Shown here: positions 1 to 7,389 of the stretch, piece after piece
Numbering within the stretch: the first letter of the stretch is position 1
How the letters are laid out: each line of letters begins with the position of its first letter
Assembly: GCA_902801295.1 (NCBI GenBank)
Contig: CADCHN010000002.1
Coordinates: forward strand, 1-64,000
Direction of reading: 5' to 3'
Length of the DNA: 64,000 bases
Source: Oscillospiraceae bacterium
GTDB lineage: Bacteria; Bacillota; Clostridia; Oscillospirales; Oscillospiraceae
The notes under the pieces: generated by a model
Seen by the model: the letters and a program-made list of their open reading frames with translations, nothing else
Told to the model about the DNA's origin: nothing
Database searches by the model: none
Translations under genes and position numbers: made by a program

Positions 1-39
1 TGCCTGTGTATCTCTTGTTTGGTATTCCTTTTGGCATAA

Positions 40-95
40 AACAACACCCCATTCGTTAGTAGTATACCATACTGTCTAACAAATGGGGTGCTGTT
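40..95 (-). terminator. Long hairpin downstream of the wzz-like gene
   Basis: The arms at 40-59 and 76-95 are complementary over 20 positions; read on the minus strand the two imperfect pairs become G-U wobbles. The loop itself holds a small AGTAT/ATACT stem. A T-rich stretch (GTTGTTTTATG) follows on the minus strand. This fits an intrinsic terminator for the wzz-like gene that ends at 132. Nothing else is seen in 1-131. Confidence 0.6.
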
Positions 96-131
96 CAATG
101 CCGGTGGATGTTTTTTTGCTTTATCTGCTTT

Positions 132-1604
132 TTACAGGAGAATGATGCCCTCCGTCTGCTTGCCGAGCGACTTGATCCGCCGCGCCTCGGCGTCGATCAT
201 GTCAAAGCGGGACTTTCCGCGCATCTCGACCAGAACAAATCCATCATAGTCTTTGGCGGCTTTTACGGCGTTCGCGTCCTTCAGCAGATCACCGCAGACC
301 GGAATCCGCTCACCGACAAAGGGGAGCAGCGCCTGAATACAATCAGAACCGGCAGAGGAAACGAGTGCAATCTTCCGATCACCAACCATAGAGAACAGGC
401 TCTGTGCGGTCGCTTTTCCGGCGGTCTCAAAATCGAAATCCGGTTCGCCCTCCAGTTTGCGGATGGTCTTTTCAAATGCCCGTTTCTTCTTCCCCGGGAG
501 AATACCGATGACGGGGAAAGAGTAGCGGGCCAGAGCGTCGTTGATGTTCTGCAGCCTTCCGCTGAGCACCTTGCTCAGACATACCAGGAAGCAGGCGCCG
601 AAGAAGCCGACAACAAAGAATACAACAGCAAAAAGAACAGCCTTCTTGATGATGTTTTTCGGCGTTGCCTCTGCACTCTCAAAGCGTTCCTGCAGCTTGC
701 TGAGTTCCTCCTCAGCCTCGGCGGCCGCGACCTTGTTGTCCTCAATTAACTGCTCGGCACTGGCCTTGGTGTTGCTTTTCAGAGTCTGTAGGGCCTGCTC
801 AGCATTAAACAGCGAAGTTTGGGCGGAAAAGAGCCTGTCTTCTTCTCTGGCATGGCTGTCACTCATACTCCAGTCAACTTCATAGCCGACATAATAAGCG
901 ATCACATTGGGAGAAAAATCGCCTACTGTTTTGGAGAGACGATCCTGCAGTGTTTCAAGAAGATAGTCGGTGACCTGTTTGGCAATTTCTGCATCATCGT
1001 AATATACACAGATCTCCACAAACTGATCGGATGGATTCGTGACCTGCACAAGCTCACTGATATAGGCCGGGTCAGCATCGATATTCATGATCCGCTGGAC
1101 ATTTTCCAGCAGCTCCGAGTCAAAGGGATACAGCTTGGTATAGGCCAGCGCGATGATCTTCCGCGGATCGGCGGAGAGCCAGGGCGCTTCCGGGTTGATC
1201 GGCGTATCCGTCTCCACATACAGCGTCACGCGGGAAACGCCGCGGTGAAACGGATTTAACGCGTAATAAGGGCTGTTATCCAGATATTCCTGGCGTCTCT
1301 GCACCAGAAGCCTGGCGCGTTCTACGTTGGCTTCTGCGCTGGGGATATCAATTTCGATCAACTTTTGCAGCGCGCCTTCTGCCTCCGAAACACTGTTTTT
1401 GGCATCGATCAAGGCCGTTTCAGCGGCTCGGAGATCGTCCTCGCTGACCTTGGAGCCGGCATGCGTGGCTCTGTAAACGCCAAAAAAGCCGCCCAGCAGC
1501 GTAAAAACAAGCACCAGAAGAAAAATGGGCTTGATTTTCTTCAAAAACGCTGCGCACAGATCAGAAATTCTGATAGAAATTTCCGCCTGATCGTTGTTCA
1601 TCAT
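132..1604 (-). CDS. Wzz-type chain-length regulator with degenerate BY-kinase-like tail
   Basis: This 490-residue protein resembles polysaccharide co-polymerases that set chain length of Wzy-made glycans at the membrane. An N-terminal membrane segment lies near residues 25-45, followed by an alanine/glutamate-rich coiled-coil extracytoplasmic region, and a second membrane segment near residues 320-345. The remaining ~130 residues look like a Mrp/BY-kinase Rossmann fold (DRKIALVSSAGSD, then a YDGFVLVEMRGKSR strand) but without a Walker A GKS/T. The start is at the MM pair (1604/1601), which follows a GAGGTGG ribosome site; the longer upstream reading frame has no such site. It is well away from the other polysaccharide genes and has its own promoter. 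Identification is by architecture. Confidence 0.75.
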   Translation of the reverse strand: MMNNDQAEISIRISDLCAAFLKKIKPIFLLVLVFTLLGGFFGVYRATHAGSKVSEDDLRAAETALIDAKNSVSEAEGALQKLIEIDIPSAEANVERARLLVQRRQEYLDNSPYYALNPFHRGVSRVTLYVETDTPINPEAPWLSADPRKIIALAYTKLYPFDSELLENVQRIMNIDADPAYISELVQVTNPSDQFVEICVYYDDAEIAKQVTDYLLETLQDRLSKTVGDFSPNVIAYYVGYEVDWSMSDSHAREEDRLFSAQTSLFNAEQALQTLKSNTKASAEQLIEDNKVAAAEAEEELSKLQERFESAEATPKNIIKKAVLFAVVFFVVGFFGACFLVCLSKVLSGRLQNINDALARYSFPVIGILPGKKKRAFEKTIRKLEGEPDFDFETAGKATAQSLFSMVGDRKIALVSSAGSDCIQALLPFVGERIPVCGDLLKDANAVKAAKDYDGFVLVEMRGKSRFDMIDAEARRIKSLGKQTEGIILL

Positions 1605-1629
1605 GACCACCTCGCGATATGTTTTGTCT

Positions 1630-1658
1630 ATTATATCAGTTTCTCCCATGAAATACAA
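1630..1658 (-). promoter_or_regulatory. Sigma-A promoter of the wzz-like gene
   Basis: On the minus strand a TTGTAT -35 (1653-1658) is followed after 17 bases by TATAAT (1630-1635), with TGA giving an extended -10. The expected transcript start is only ~20 bases before the gene, so the wzz-like gene is probably transcribed separately from the fumarase-like operon upstream. Confidence 0.7.
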
Positions 1659-1688
1659 GGCGGACTTCCCGGGAGGTTTTGCTGTGCG

Positions 1689-2546
1689 TCAGGCTTGTTC
1701 CAGATCTACCGTGGCGATTCTTGGCTCAAAGCAGCAGGTGGGCCGGACACAGACGATTCGAACGCCGCTTGCCCTCTGGGGGCCGACCTTCATAAAGGTG
1801 GCAATCACGCTGGTGTTCCCTCCGAGACCGAGCGGGCCGATGTTTGCCTCATTCACCCGTCTTGTGATTTCGGCTTCCATTTCAGACTGCTTATCATAGC
1901 GCCCGTCCACCTGCGCCTGCAGCATCAGGCTGGTCGCTTCAAAGTGAGACCGCCCTACGCCGACGGCCAGGGTACAGGGGGAACAGCCGAGCTGCGCGAC
2001 GCTCTCCTTCGCCCAGGCAACAATCTCGTCCAGTACAAGCTGGGTATTGTGCTTGTGGAAGACCCGATAGGTCTTAGCCCGTATGGCGGGGCCGCCGCCA
2101 AACATCAAGATATGCAGCCGGAGCACATTTTCCTCACAGCGTCGGATCAGGATCGGAGCGGGTTCCACGCCGGCGGGATCCGGGTTCAGCCCTCCGCTCT
2201 GATCGATTCGGCGGCTGTCGTCTCCCATGATGCCCATTGGACGTCCGGGCAGCTTGCGAAGTCCCTGCCGCACGCCCTCCCTGATGTCGTCCAGCATCCG
2301 ACCGCTCAGCGCGCAGTCCGGGCCGATTTCCAACACGAGATGCGGGATTCCGGTATCATCGCACAGAGGACTATGGTTTTTTTCTGCCGCTTCCGCATTT
2401 TCCAACACGGTTTGAAGCACCCACTTTGCCTTTTCGTTGGTCTCAGCTGCAATTGCGCGCTTGTATGCCGCTTTTTTATCCTCCCGGAAACTTGAGCCGG
2501 CTTCCACCAAGGTGTCCCTCACGAGACTGATGATATCATTTTTCAT
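1689..2546 (-). CDS. Class I fumarase/tartrate dehydratase family, alpha subunit
   Basis: This 285-residue protein matches the N-terminal half of [4Fe-4S] hydro-lyases (fumarase A, L-tartrate dehydratase). Expected landmarks are present: PLCDDTGIPH near residue 60, a GCSPCTLAVGVGRS cysteine motif in the middle, and NIGPLGLGG toward the end; these motifs hold the cluster cysteines and substrate loop. The start at MKNDIIS follows GGAGGAG; the longer frame is not needed. It overlaps the beta subunit by 11 bases. The order beta then alpha is the reverse of the usual one. The C-terminal segment (RPTCCFEPR) departs from fumarases, so the substrate may not be fumarate: tartrate, a methylated or another hydroxy-diacid is possible. 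Confidence 0.8.
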   Translation of the reverse strand: MKNDIISLVRDTLVEAGSSFREDKKAAYKRAIAAETNEKAKWVLQTVLENAEAAEKNHSPLCDDTGIPHLVLEIGPDCALSGRMLDDIREGVRQGLRKLPGRPMGIMGDDSRRIDQSGGLNPDPAGVEPAPILIRRCEENVLRLHILMFGGGPAIRAKTYRVFHKHNTQLVLDEIVAWAKESVAQLGCSPCTLAVGVGRSHFEATSLMLQAQVDGRYDKQSEMEAEITRRVNEANIGPLGLGGNTSVIATFMKVGPQRASGVRIVCVRPTCCFEPRIATVDLEQA

Positions 2547-3045
2547 AAATGCTCCTCCCGTGTGCCGCGCCAATGATGGCGGGATACCTGTCAACCTTGA
2601 TGATATGCAGCGCCTCCATACCAAGCTCCGGAAACGCGAGCACTTTTGCCTCGCTGGTCTTACTTCCCAGCAGCGCCGTAACCGGGGGAATCACAGCATA
2701 GACGGCATTGTATTTGGCCAGGGCCTCTATCGTCTCACGGTGCAGCTCTCCCTTGCCGAGGTGCAGCTTGATGCCCGCTTTGCTGAGCGGCTCTATGCTG
2801 CTCTCAATTTCCAGCTTGTTGGAGGACGTCGGCCCGACGCCCGCAGGGCTGACCGCCGTGTGAAAAATAACCTGTCCGCGCAGATCCACGCCGAGCTCGC
2901 TTGCCCTTCCGTTCTCAATCATCTTCAGCACCCGTGGAAGAACCGCGTCGCGGCCGCAGAGAATGTAGCCGCTGATTTCAACAGTGTCGCCAACCTGCAA
3001 ACTCGATGCCGCTTCCTCTGAAATCGGTGTGGTTAATTGAATCAT
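2536..3045 (-). CDS. Class I fumarase/tartrate dehydratase family, beta subunit
   Basis: This 169-residue protein corresponds to the C-terminal swivelling domain of class I fumarases and tartrate dehydratase. Recognisable parts are the opening LTTPISEE, the GDTVEISGYILCGRD strand, and GPTSSNKLE, which replaces the family's GPTTS-R-E loop. It should pair with the alpha subunit encoded immediately downstream, with coupled translation through the 11-base overlap. A long intercistronic hairpin separates it from the CitE-like gene before it. The hydratase activity of the pair is well supported; the substrate is not. Confidence 0.8.
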   Translation of the reverse strand: MIQLTTPISEEAASSLQVGDTVEISGYILCGRDAVLPRVLKMIENGRASELGVDLRGQVIFHTAVSPAGVGPTSSNKLEIESSIEPLSKAGIKLHLGKGELHRETIEALAKYNAVYAVIPPVTALLGSKTSEAKVLAFPELGMEALHIIKVDRYPAIIGAAHGRSIYEK

Positions 3046-3065
3046 GTTTCTCCCTCATTCTGATC

Positions 3066-3117
3066 GCCCGCCTGCTTCCGACCGCCGAAGACAATCGGCG
3101 CGGAACAGCAGGCGGGC
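3066..3117 (-). other. Intercistronic hairpin between the lyase and hydro-lyase genes
   Basis: Three nested perfect stems are seen: GCCCGCCTGC (3066-3075) with its complement at 3108-3117, TTCCG (3076-3080) with CGGAA (3101-3105), and CGCCGA (3083-3088) with TCGGCG (3095-3100). No T-run follows in either direction, so it looks like an mRNA processing or stability element inside the operon, not a terminator. Confidence 0.6.
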
Positions 3118-3123
3118 AAGTGT

Positions 3124-4269
3124 TTATTCGTTCACTGCGAAAAGTTTGACAAATCCGCTCTCGTTTTTGATAACGCCAAAGGCGCGCGAGCGCTGATAAA
3201 TTTTCCTGGCCCAGTTTGTATGCGGCTTGATTTCGTTCATCTTATTGCCGCCGGAGCCCTTGACAACGCCGCCTCCGACGCTGAGGATCTGGCAGGCGTC
3301 GTCATACTCCTCCTTTGTCACCGCCATCAGGGCGTTGACAAACTTGACGTGGGTGGGATGGATGACGGTGCGCCCGACAAAGCCGTTGGCTTTGTCAAGG
3401 AGGACCTCGCGCAGCAGACCGTCGATCTCCCCGTTGACCAGCGGCTGGCGGCGCATCAGGTAATCCTCAATGCCGTAGTGCTGCAGATCGTCGAACATCA
3501 ACTCCTTCGGGGCGCGGAAATACTCCCAGACAGGGCCGGAGATGACGTAATCGTTGTTCCGACCGCAGACATTGATAATGTCACTCAGACATTCGCGAAC
3601 CGTCATGATGTCGTAAAGACTGTAATCCACGCCGCGGCGCACGCCGAATACGGAGCTGAAATCCGTGCCGCCGACGCGAACCTGCAGAACCAGAGGCTTA
3701 TATTTGTCGAGAATCTTCTTGATTCCCAAGAGCTGCGCCATCCGGCTCTCCTTGTAGGCGACCTCCGGATCCTCAATGATCGGCATGCCGTAGAGGATTT
3801 CGCCAAAACGGTCGTTCAGATCCTGGAGGTAAGCATAATATTCGTAGCCGTTTTCTGCGTTGAACTTAGGGAAGTTGACGCCGCAGAGAGAACGCACTTC
3901 CTGCTTGGTCAATTTTTCACCGAAAGCCTTAAACTGAGCCAGATTGCGCACTCGCACGAAAATCAGCGGAACATAGTCCGGATTCAGCTTACCGCTGTCT
4001 ACAGCCTCGGTAACCGTTGCCAGCAGATGATGAACGTTCTCCATGGCCTCCGGCACCTTCTCCTCCGGGCAGGCGTCCTCAAAGCACAGCACCATCGTGG
4101 TCAGTCCGGGCATGGCATGCGCCAGGATCTTCGGCGTGAAGTCCTTAAAACCCGGCATATACATCGCGGCACCCAGGCAGTACTGCAGGAGCTCACGATC
4201 CGTATATTTGTCAAAGTGCTCGGGTTCAACCACAAACTTGAACTCCGGGTTATACATATGATGTCTCAT
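3124..4269 (-). CDS. HpcH/HpaI-CitE superfamily C-C bond lyase-like protein
   Basis: This 381-residue TIM-barrel protein resembles the CitE-like 'C-C_Bond_Lyase' branch of the citrate lyase beta/malyl-CoA lyase superfamily. Supporting segments are VPLIFVRVRN, a GVNFPKFN strand, GMPIIEDPEV, LQVRVGGTDFSSVFGVRR (arginine and acidic metal ligands typical of the fold), a late GFVGRTVIHPTHV, and a basic C-terminal tail. The superfamily cleaves or forms C-C bonds between an acyl (often CoA) donor and a 2-oxo acid. No acyl-carrier or CoA-transferase partner is adjacent. It lies between the U32-like barrel and the hydro-lyase pair, all on one strand. It is not PEP mutase: the EDK/CFPK signature is missing. 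Confidence 0.7.
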   Translation of the reverse strand: MRHHMYNPEFKFVVEPEHFDKYTDRELLQYCLGAAMYMPGFKDFTPKILAHAMPGLTTMVLCFEDACPEEKVPEAMENVHHLLATVTEAVDSGKLNPDYVPLIFVRVRNLAQFKAFGEKLTKQEVRSLCGVNFPKFNAENGYEYYAYLQDLNDRFGEILYGMPIIEDPEVAYKESRMAQLLGIKKILDKYKPLVLQVRVGGTDFSSVFGVRRGVDYSLYDIMTVRECLSDIINVCGRNNDYVISGPVWEYFRAPKELMFDDLQHYGIEDYLMRRQPLVNGEIDGLLREVLLDKANGFVGRTVIHPTHVKFVNALMAVTKEEYDDACQILSVGGGVVKGSGGNKMNEIKPHTNWARKIYQRSRAFGVIKNESGFVKLFAVNE

Positions 4270-4303
4270 GACTTGCTTTGTTCCTTCTTTATATTTTAAA
4301 TAA

Positions 4304-5206
4304 TCAGATCAGGCTGCCTCTGGGGGACCAGACGGCCTCCGGATAATACTCGTCGATCATGCGCTTGACAAGGCTGCACTGCTTGGCACGCTTGCGGGCG
4401 TCGTCCTCGGTGCTGTCCCAGGAATGGGTGGCTGCAACGGAGCCGCCGGTCTTGAGATAGATGGGAGCCGCGATGCGAATCATTTCCGGCACCTCATAGT
4501 GGCGGATAAAGCCGCCCGTGGACTTCGGGTTCTCGGTGTGGATGTCGATGGGGCAGTCAACCGCCTGACGCATGGCGGCCAGCATCTGGAGCTGGATGTC
4601 ACGCACGGGGTTGATGGAGTCAGCGCCGATGCTTTCCAGAAGCTTTGCGCTGCAGGGGTTGCCGTGTCCAGCATGGGCGGAAACCTTGAAGTGGCAGTCC
4701 TCCGGAATCTCACCGGCTTTGCGCATCTCGTTGAGAATCCACAGGCAGCCTTCGTCGTAGACCAGGAAACCGCGGCAGCCGAGGCGCGCGGCGCGCTTCA
4801 CGTCCTCAATGGCGCGGACGATCTGCTCCTGACCGCGGAGACGGTAACCCATGCGTACGCCTTCCTCGGTGTGGACGGAGGCGGAAGTGTCGGTGGTAGC
4901 GCGGGGACCGATGGCGAGGATCAGGTCAGTCTGCCAGTCATGGGCAAGCGCGACCATCTTGGCGATCTCTTCATCGGTCAGGCGCATGATGCCCTGGGTC
5001 TGGGTGACGCGATGGAGATACAGACCATAGCTGTCCATTGCCTCCAGCAGCGCGCGCATCACCTTGGGGCCCTGGATGCCGGGAACCTCAAAACGGAATT
5101 GACCGCCGTCCTTAAAGCGCTTTTCCGAGGTGGGCAGGTTATAGGCGTCGCCGCCGGGAAGACCGACGGACTTCAGAAATTCTCTCGTTTTTTCCATGCT
5201 GTTCAT
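4304..5206 (-). CDS. U32-peptidase-like TIM-barrel protein, function unknown
   Basis: This 300-residue protein has a beta/alpha-barrel pattern with no signal peptide or membrane segment. It opens with GLPGGDAYNLPTSEKRF and later shows AIGPRATTDTSAS, a GCRGFLVYDEGCLW strand, HFKVSAHAGHGNP and CPIDIHTENPKSTGGF; the His and Asp/Glu at strand ends suggest a metal-dependent lyase or aldolase active site. I associate it with proteins annotated as U32 family peptidases, but true peptidase activity is doubtful. It starts 60 bases after the decarboxylase gene with an AAAGGA ribosome site. Its conserved place in the operon suggests a step in the same pathway. Confidence 0.5.
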   Translation of the reverse strand: MNSMEKTREFLKSVGLPGGDAYNLPTSEKRFKDGGQFRFEVPGIQGPKVMRALLEAMDSYGLYLHRVTQTQGIMRLTDEEIAKMVALAHDWQTDLILAIGPRATTDTSASVHTEEGVRMGYRLRGQEQIVRAIEDVKRAARLGCRGFLVYDEGCLWILNEMRKAGEIPEDCHFKVSAHAGHGNPCSAKLLESIGADSINPVRDIQLQMLAAMRQAVDCPIDIHTENPKSTGGFIRHYEVPEMIRIAAPIYLKTGGSVAATHSWDSTEDDARKRAKQCSLVKRMIDEYYPEAVWSPRGSLI

Positions 5207-5266
5207 GTTGTATGTCCTTTCTGCCGCAGGGCGGCCTGTTTTTCTTTTTTTGAATAGGAAATAAGC

Positions 5267-6397
5267 TCAGCGGTTCAAATCATCCATCAGAGCGTCGATC
5301 GCCTCTCTGTGGTCAAAGATGATCGGCGGCAGCTTGCGGCTCAAACCTTTGTGAATGCGGCAGTCGATGAAGCTCGCCTTGCCGCAGGAGCGGAGCGCTT
5401 CGATCGCTGCGATCAGCTCTGCTTCCGTCGTCACGGGCTTGCCGACCGTCTGGTAGCCGCAGGCCTCCGCCACGGCGGTAAAGTCCACGAGATGCCCGGC
5501 GGACGGCTGGCCTCCGACAGATTCGTGAGCCCCGTTATTCAGGACTACATGCATCAGGTTTGGAGCATGTACCTTGCTTACCATCGTCATGGCGCCCATG
5601 TGCATGATGGCGGCGGAGTCGCCGTCCAGAGCGACCACCTGCCGCTCCGGTTTCGTCAGCGCGATGCCGAGCGCCACCGACGAAGCATGCCCCATGCTTC
5701 CCACGTTCAGGAAGTCGTGAGCTTTGGTCTCGCCGCGCTTCTCCCGCAGGAAAAACAGCTCGCGGGTAGCACGGCCGGTCGTGGCGGAATAAATGGTATC
5801 CGCCGGCAGGTGATCCAAAATTACCTCAATGGCCTCTTCACGGCTCATGGGGTAGCAGGCATCCACGTTGTTGGGCTTGTCCGGATCGGCCATGACGCCC
5901 TTGGGCGCAATCAGAGCATAGGCGCCCCGCGCCTCGGTGCAGTACCGAACCGCCTTTTCCACCGTCTCCCGGAATTTGTCATCATCGTCTTCGAGCACGG
6001 TATAGGGGATGTGCATCAGCTCCAGGAGGGAGGCAGTGATTTCACCCTGCAGCTTGTGCTGCGGATGATTGGGCTCCGTATTGCCCTGCCCGCGCCAGCC
6101 GATCAGCAGGAGCATCGGCACGGCATACACAGCCCGGTCAGCCAGTGAAGCCAGGGGATTGACGGCGTTGCCTTCGCCGCTGTTTTGCATATAGACCAGC
6201 GGGATTTCCCGGGAGGCAAAGTAATGTCCCGCGGCAATGCCGACCGCATTTCCCTCGTTTGCAGCGATCAGGTTTCGCTCCCCGCAGTGCGCCAGCGCAT
6301 AGTTGCAAAAACCGTTCAAATAGGAGTCCGGAACGCCGGTGAAGAAGCTCACGCCATGGTCAGCCAGGGTCTGAAAAACTTTTTTCTGGTCCAGCAT
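5267..6397 (-). CDS. ThDP-dependent phosphonopyruvate/sulfopyruvate decarboxylase-like
   Basis: This 376-residue enzyme contains both ThDP domains in the order pyrimidine-binding then diphosphate-binding. Glu48 in NLIAANEGNAVG is the expected cofactor-activating glutamate. The ThDP motif GDGDSA...NN spans residues 258-288, and GVPDSYLN near residue 21 matches phosphonopyruvate decarboxylases. Known relatives convert phosphonopyruvate to phosphonoacetaldehyde or sulfopyruvate to sulfoacetaldehyde. The start codon directly follows the TAA of the aldo/keto reductase gene, so the two are tightly coupled and the reductase could act on the aldehyde product. No PEP mutase gene is in the window, so the true 2-oxo acid substrate is open. 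Confidence 0.75.
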   Translation of the reverse strand: MLDQKKVFQTLADHGVSFFTGVPDSYLNGFCNYALAHCGERNLIAANEGNAVGIAAGHYFASREIPLVYMQNSGEGNAVNPLASLADRAVYAVPMLLLIGWRGQGNTEPNHPQHKLQGEITASLLELMHIPYTVLEDDDDKFRETVEKAVRYCTEARGAYALIAPKGVMADPDKPNNVDACYPMSREEAIEVILDHLPADTIYSATTGRATRELFFLREKRGETKAHDFLNVGSMGHASSVALGIALTKPERQVVALDGDSAAIMHMGAMTMVSKVHAPNLMHVVLNNGAHESVGGQPSAGHLVDFTAVAEACGYQTVGKPVTTEAELIAAIEALRSCGKASFIDCRIHKGLSRKLPPIIFDHREAIDALMDDLNR

Positions 6398-7378
6398 TTA
6401 CTTCTGTTCGCCTCCTACAGAGCCTTTCCCCTTGTACAGGGTGAAGTATTCCGGGCTGTCGCCCTTCGTGATGGCCCATGCCTGCTCAAAGACTTCGACA
6501 AGATCCTCCGGCAGCGGGCCGGCCTTCAGAGTCTCCATATTCTGCAGCAGATGATGGAGCTTGGAAGCGCCGATCAGAATGGCGTCTCCGCGCTCACCAT
6601 TTAGCATGGAGTGATAAGCCAGCCAGCGGTAGGTTGCGTCTATGGAGCTGATACCGTGCTTTTCCGCCGCAGTTTTGATCAGATCCACAGCATCGAAAAA
6701 GCTCTTTTTCCAGTAGCGCCCCTGATAATTGGGCCGATGGGTAAAGCGGCCGTCCGTCGGGGCGTCCTCAAATTTCCCATAACGCCCGGTCAGAAGTCCG
6801 CCGCACATGGGGTTGAAAGCGTAAAAGCGCATGCCGAAATGGTCCAGAGCGGCATTCAACTCGGCTTCTGCCCGCCTCGTCAGCGGATTGTACACGCCCT
6901 CATATACCGTCGGCTTCACCCATCCGTGCTTATCGCAGACATGCCATACGTCGGCCACCATCCAGGCCGGATAGTTGGAGAGGCCGAGTTCCCGGTACTT
7001 GCCCTGGTCGTGCAGATCGGCCATGGCGGAAAGGACGGATTCTACCGGGGTAGCTGGATCGGGAAAATGCAGGAATACGGTATCCACGCTGTCCAGCCGC
7101 ATTCTCTCCAGACTCTCGTTCACCTGCTTGTAAGCAGCGTCCGCGTCCAGCTTTCCGCTGATTCTCGGATTCACCTTGGTTGCGATCCGGAAGGGGCGGT
7201 TCAAGCCGGGCAATACTTCTCCGAGCAGCCGTTCGCAGTTGCCCTCGTTGTAAACATAGGCCGTGTCCAGCTCATCATAGCCGGCGTCAAGGAAAGCGTG
7301 GATAAACTCTCCGACCTGCGGGTTGAAAACGGACTCGCCAAAGGTCATTGTGCCAAGAATAAGATTGACATTTTTCAT
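6398..7378 (-). CDS. Aldo/keto reductase
   Basis: This 326-residue NADPH-dependent aldo/keto reductase has the family's (alpha/beta)8 signatures: LGTMTFGES at the N terminus, DAGYDELDTAYVYNEG with catalytic Asp and Tyr, ATKV with catalytic Lys, and LHFPDP in place of the usual LH-PD. The closest recognisable subgroup is AKR7-like (aflatoxin aldehyde reductase). An ATG at 7393 overlaps the prpD-like stop as ATGA; the ATG at 7378 sits eight bases after AGGA and is preferred. It probably reduces an aldehyde made by the decarboxylase whose gene follows at once. Confidence 0.85.
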   Translation of the reverse strand: MKNVNLILGTMTFGESVFNPQVGEFIHAFLDAGYDELDTAYVYNEGNCERLLGEVLPGLNRPFRIATKVNPRISGKLDADAAYKQVNESLERMRLDSVDTVFLHFPDPATPVESVLSAMADLHDQGKYRELGLSNYPAWMVADVWHVCDKHGWVKPTVYEGVYNPLTRRAEAELNAALDHFGMRFYAFNPMCGGLLTGRYGKFEDAPTDGRFTHRPNYQGRYWKKSFFDAVDLIKTAAEKHGISSIDATYRWLAYHSMLNGERGDAILIGASKLHHLLQNMETLKAGPLPEDLVEVFEQAWAITKGDSPEYFTLYKGKGSVGGEQK

Positions 7379-7389
7379 GGTTTCGTTCC

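Noticed and set aside
40..95. Possible MITE or small mobile element
   Set aside because: The inverted repeat has no flanking target duplication and no second copy in the window; terminator is the simpler reading.
1365..2495. Plus-strand frames across the wzz-like and fumarase-like genes
   Set aside because: Antisense shadows; no ribosome site and no protein features.
3124..4269. CitE-like barrel as the missing PEP mutase for the phosphonopyruvate-type decarboxylase
   Set aside because: PEP mutase signatures are absent and the sequence follows the CitE-like C-C bond lyase pattern throughout.
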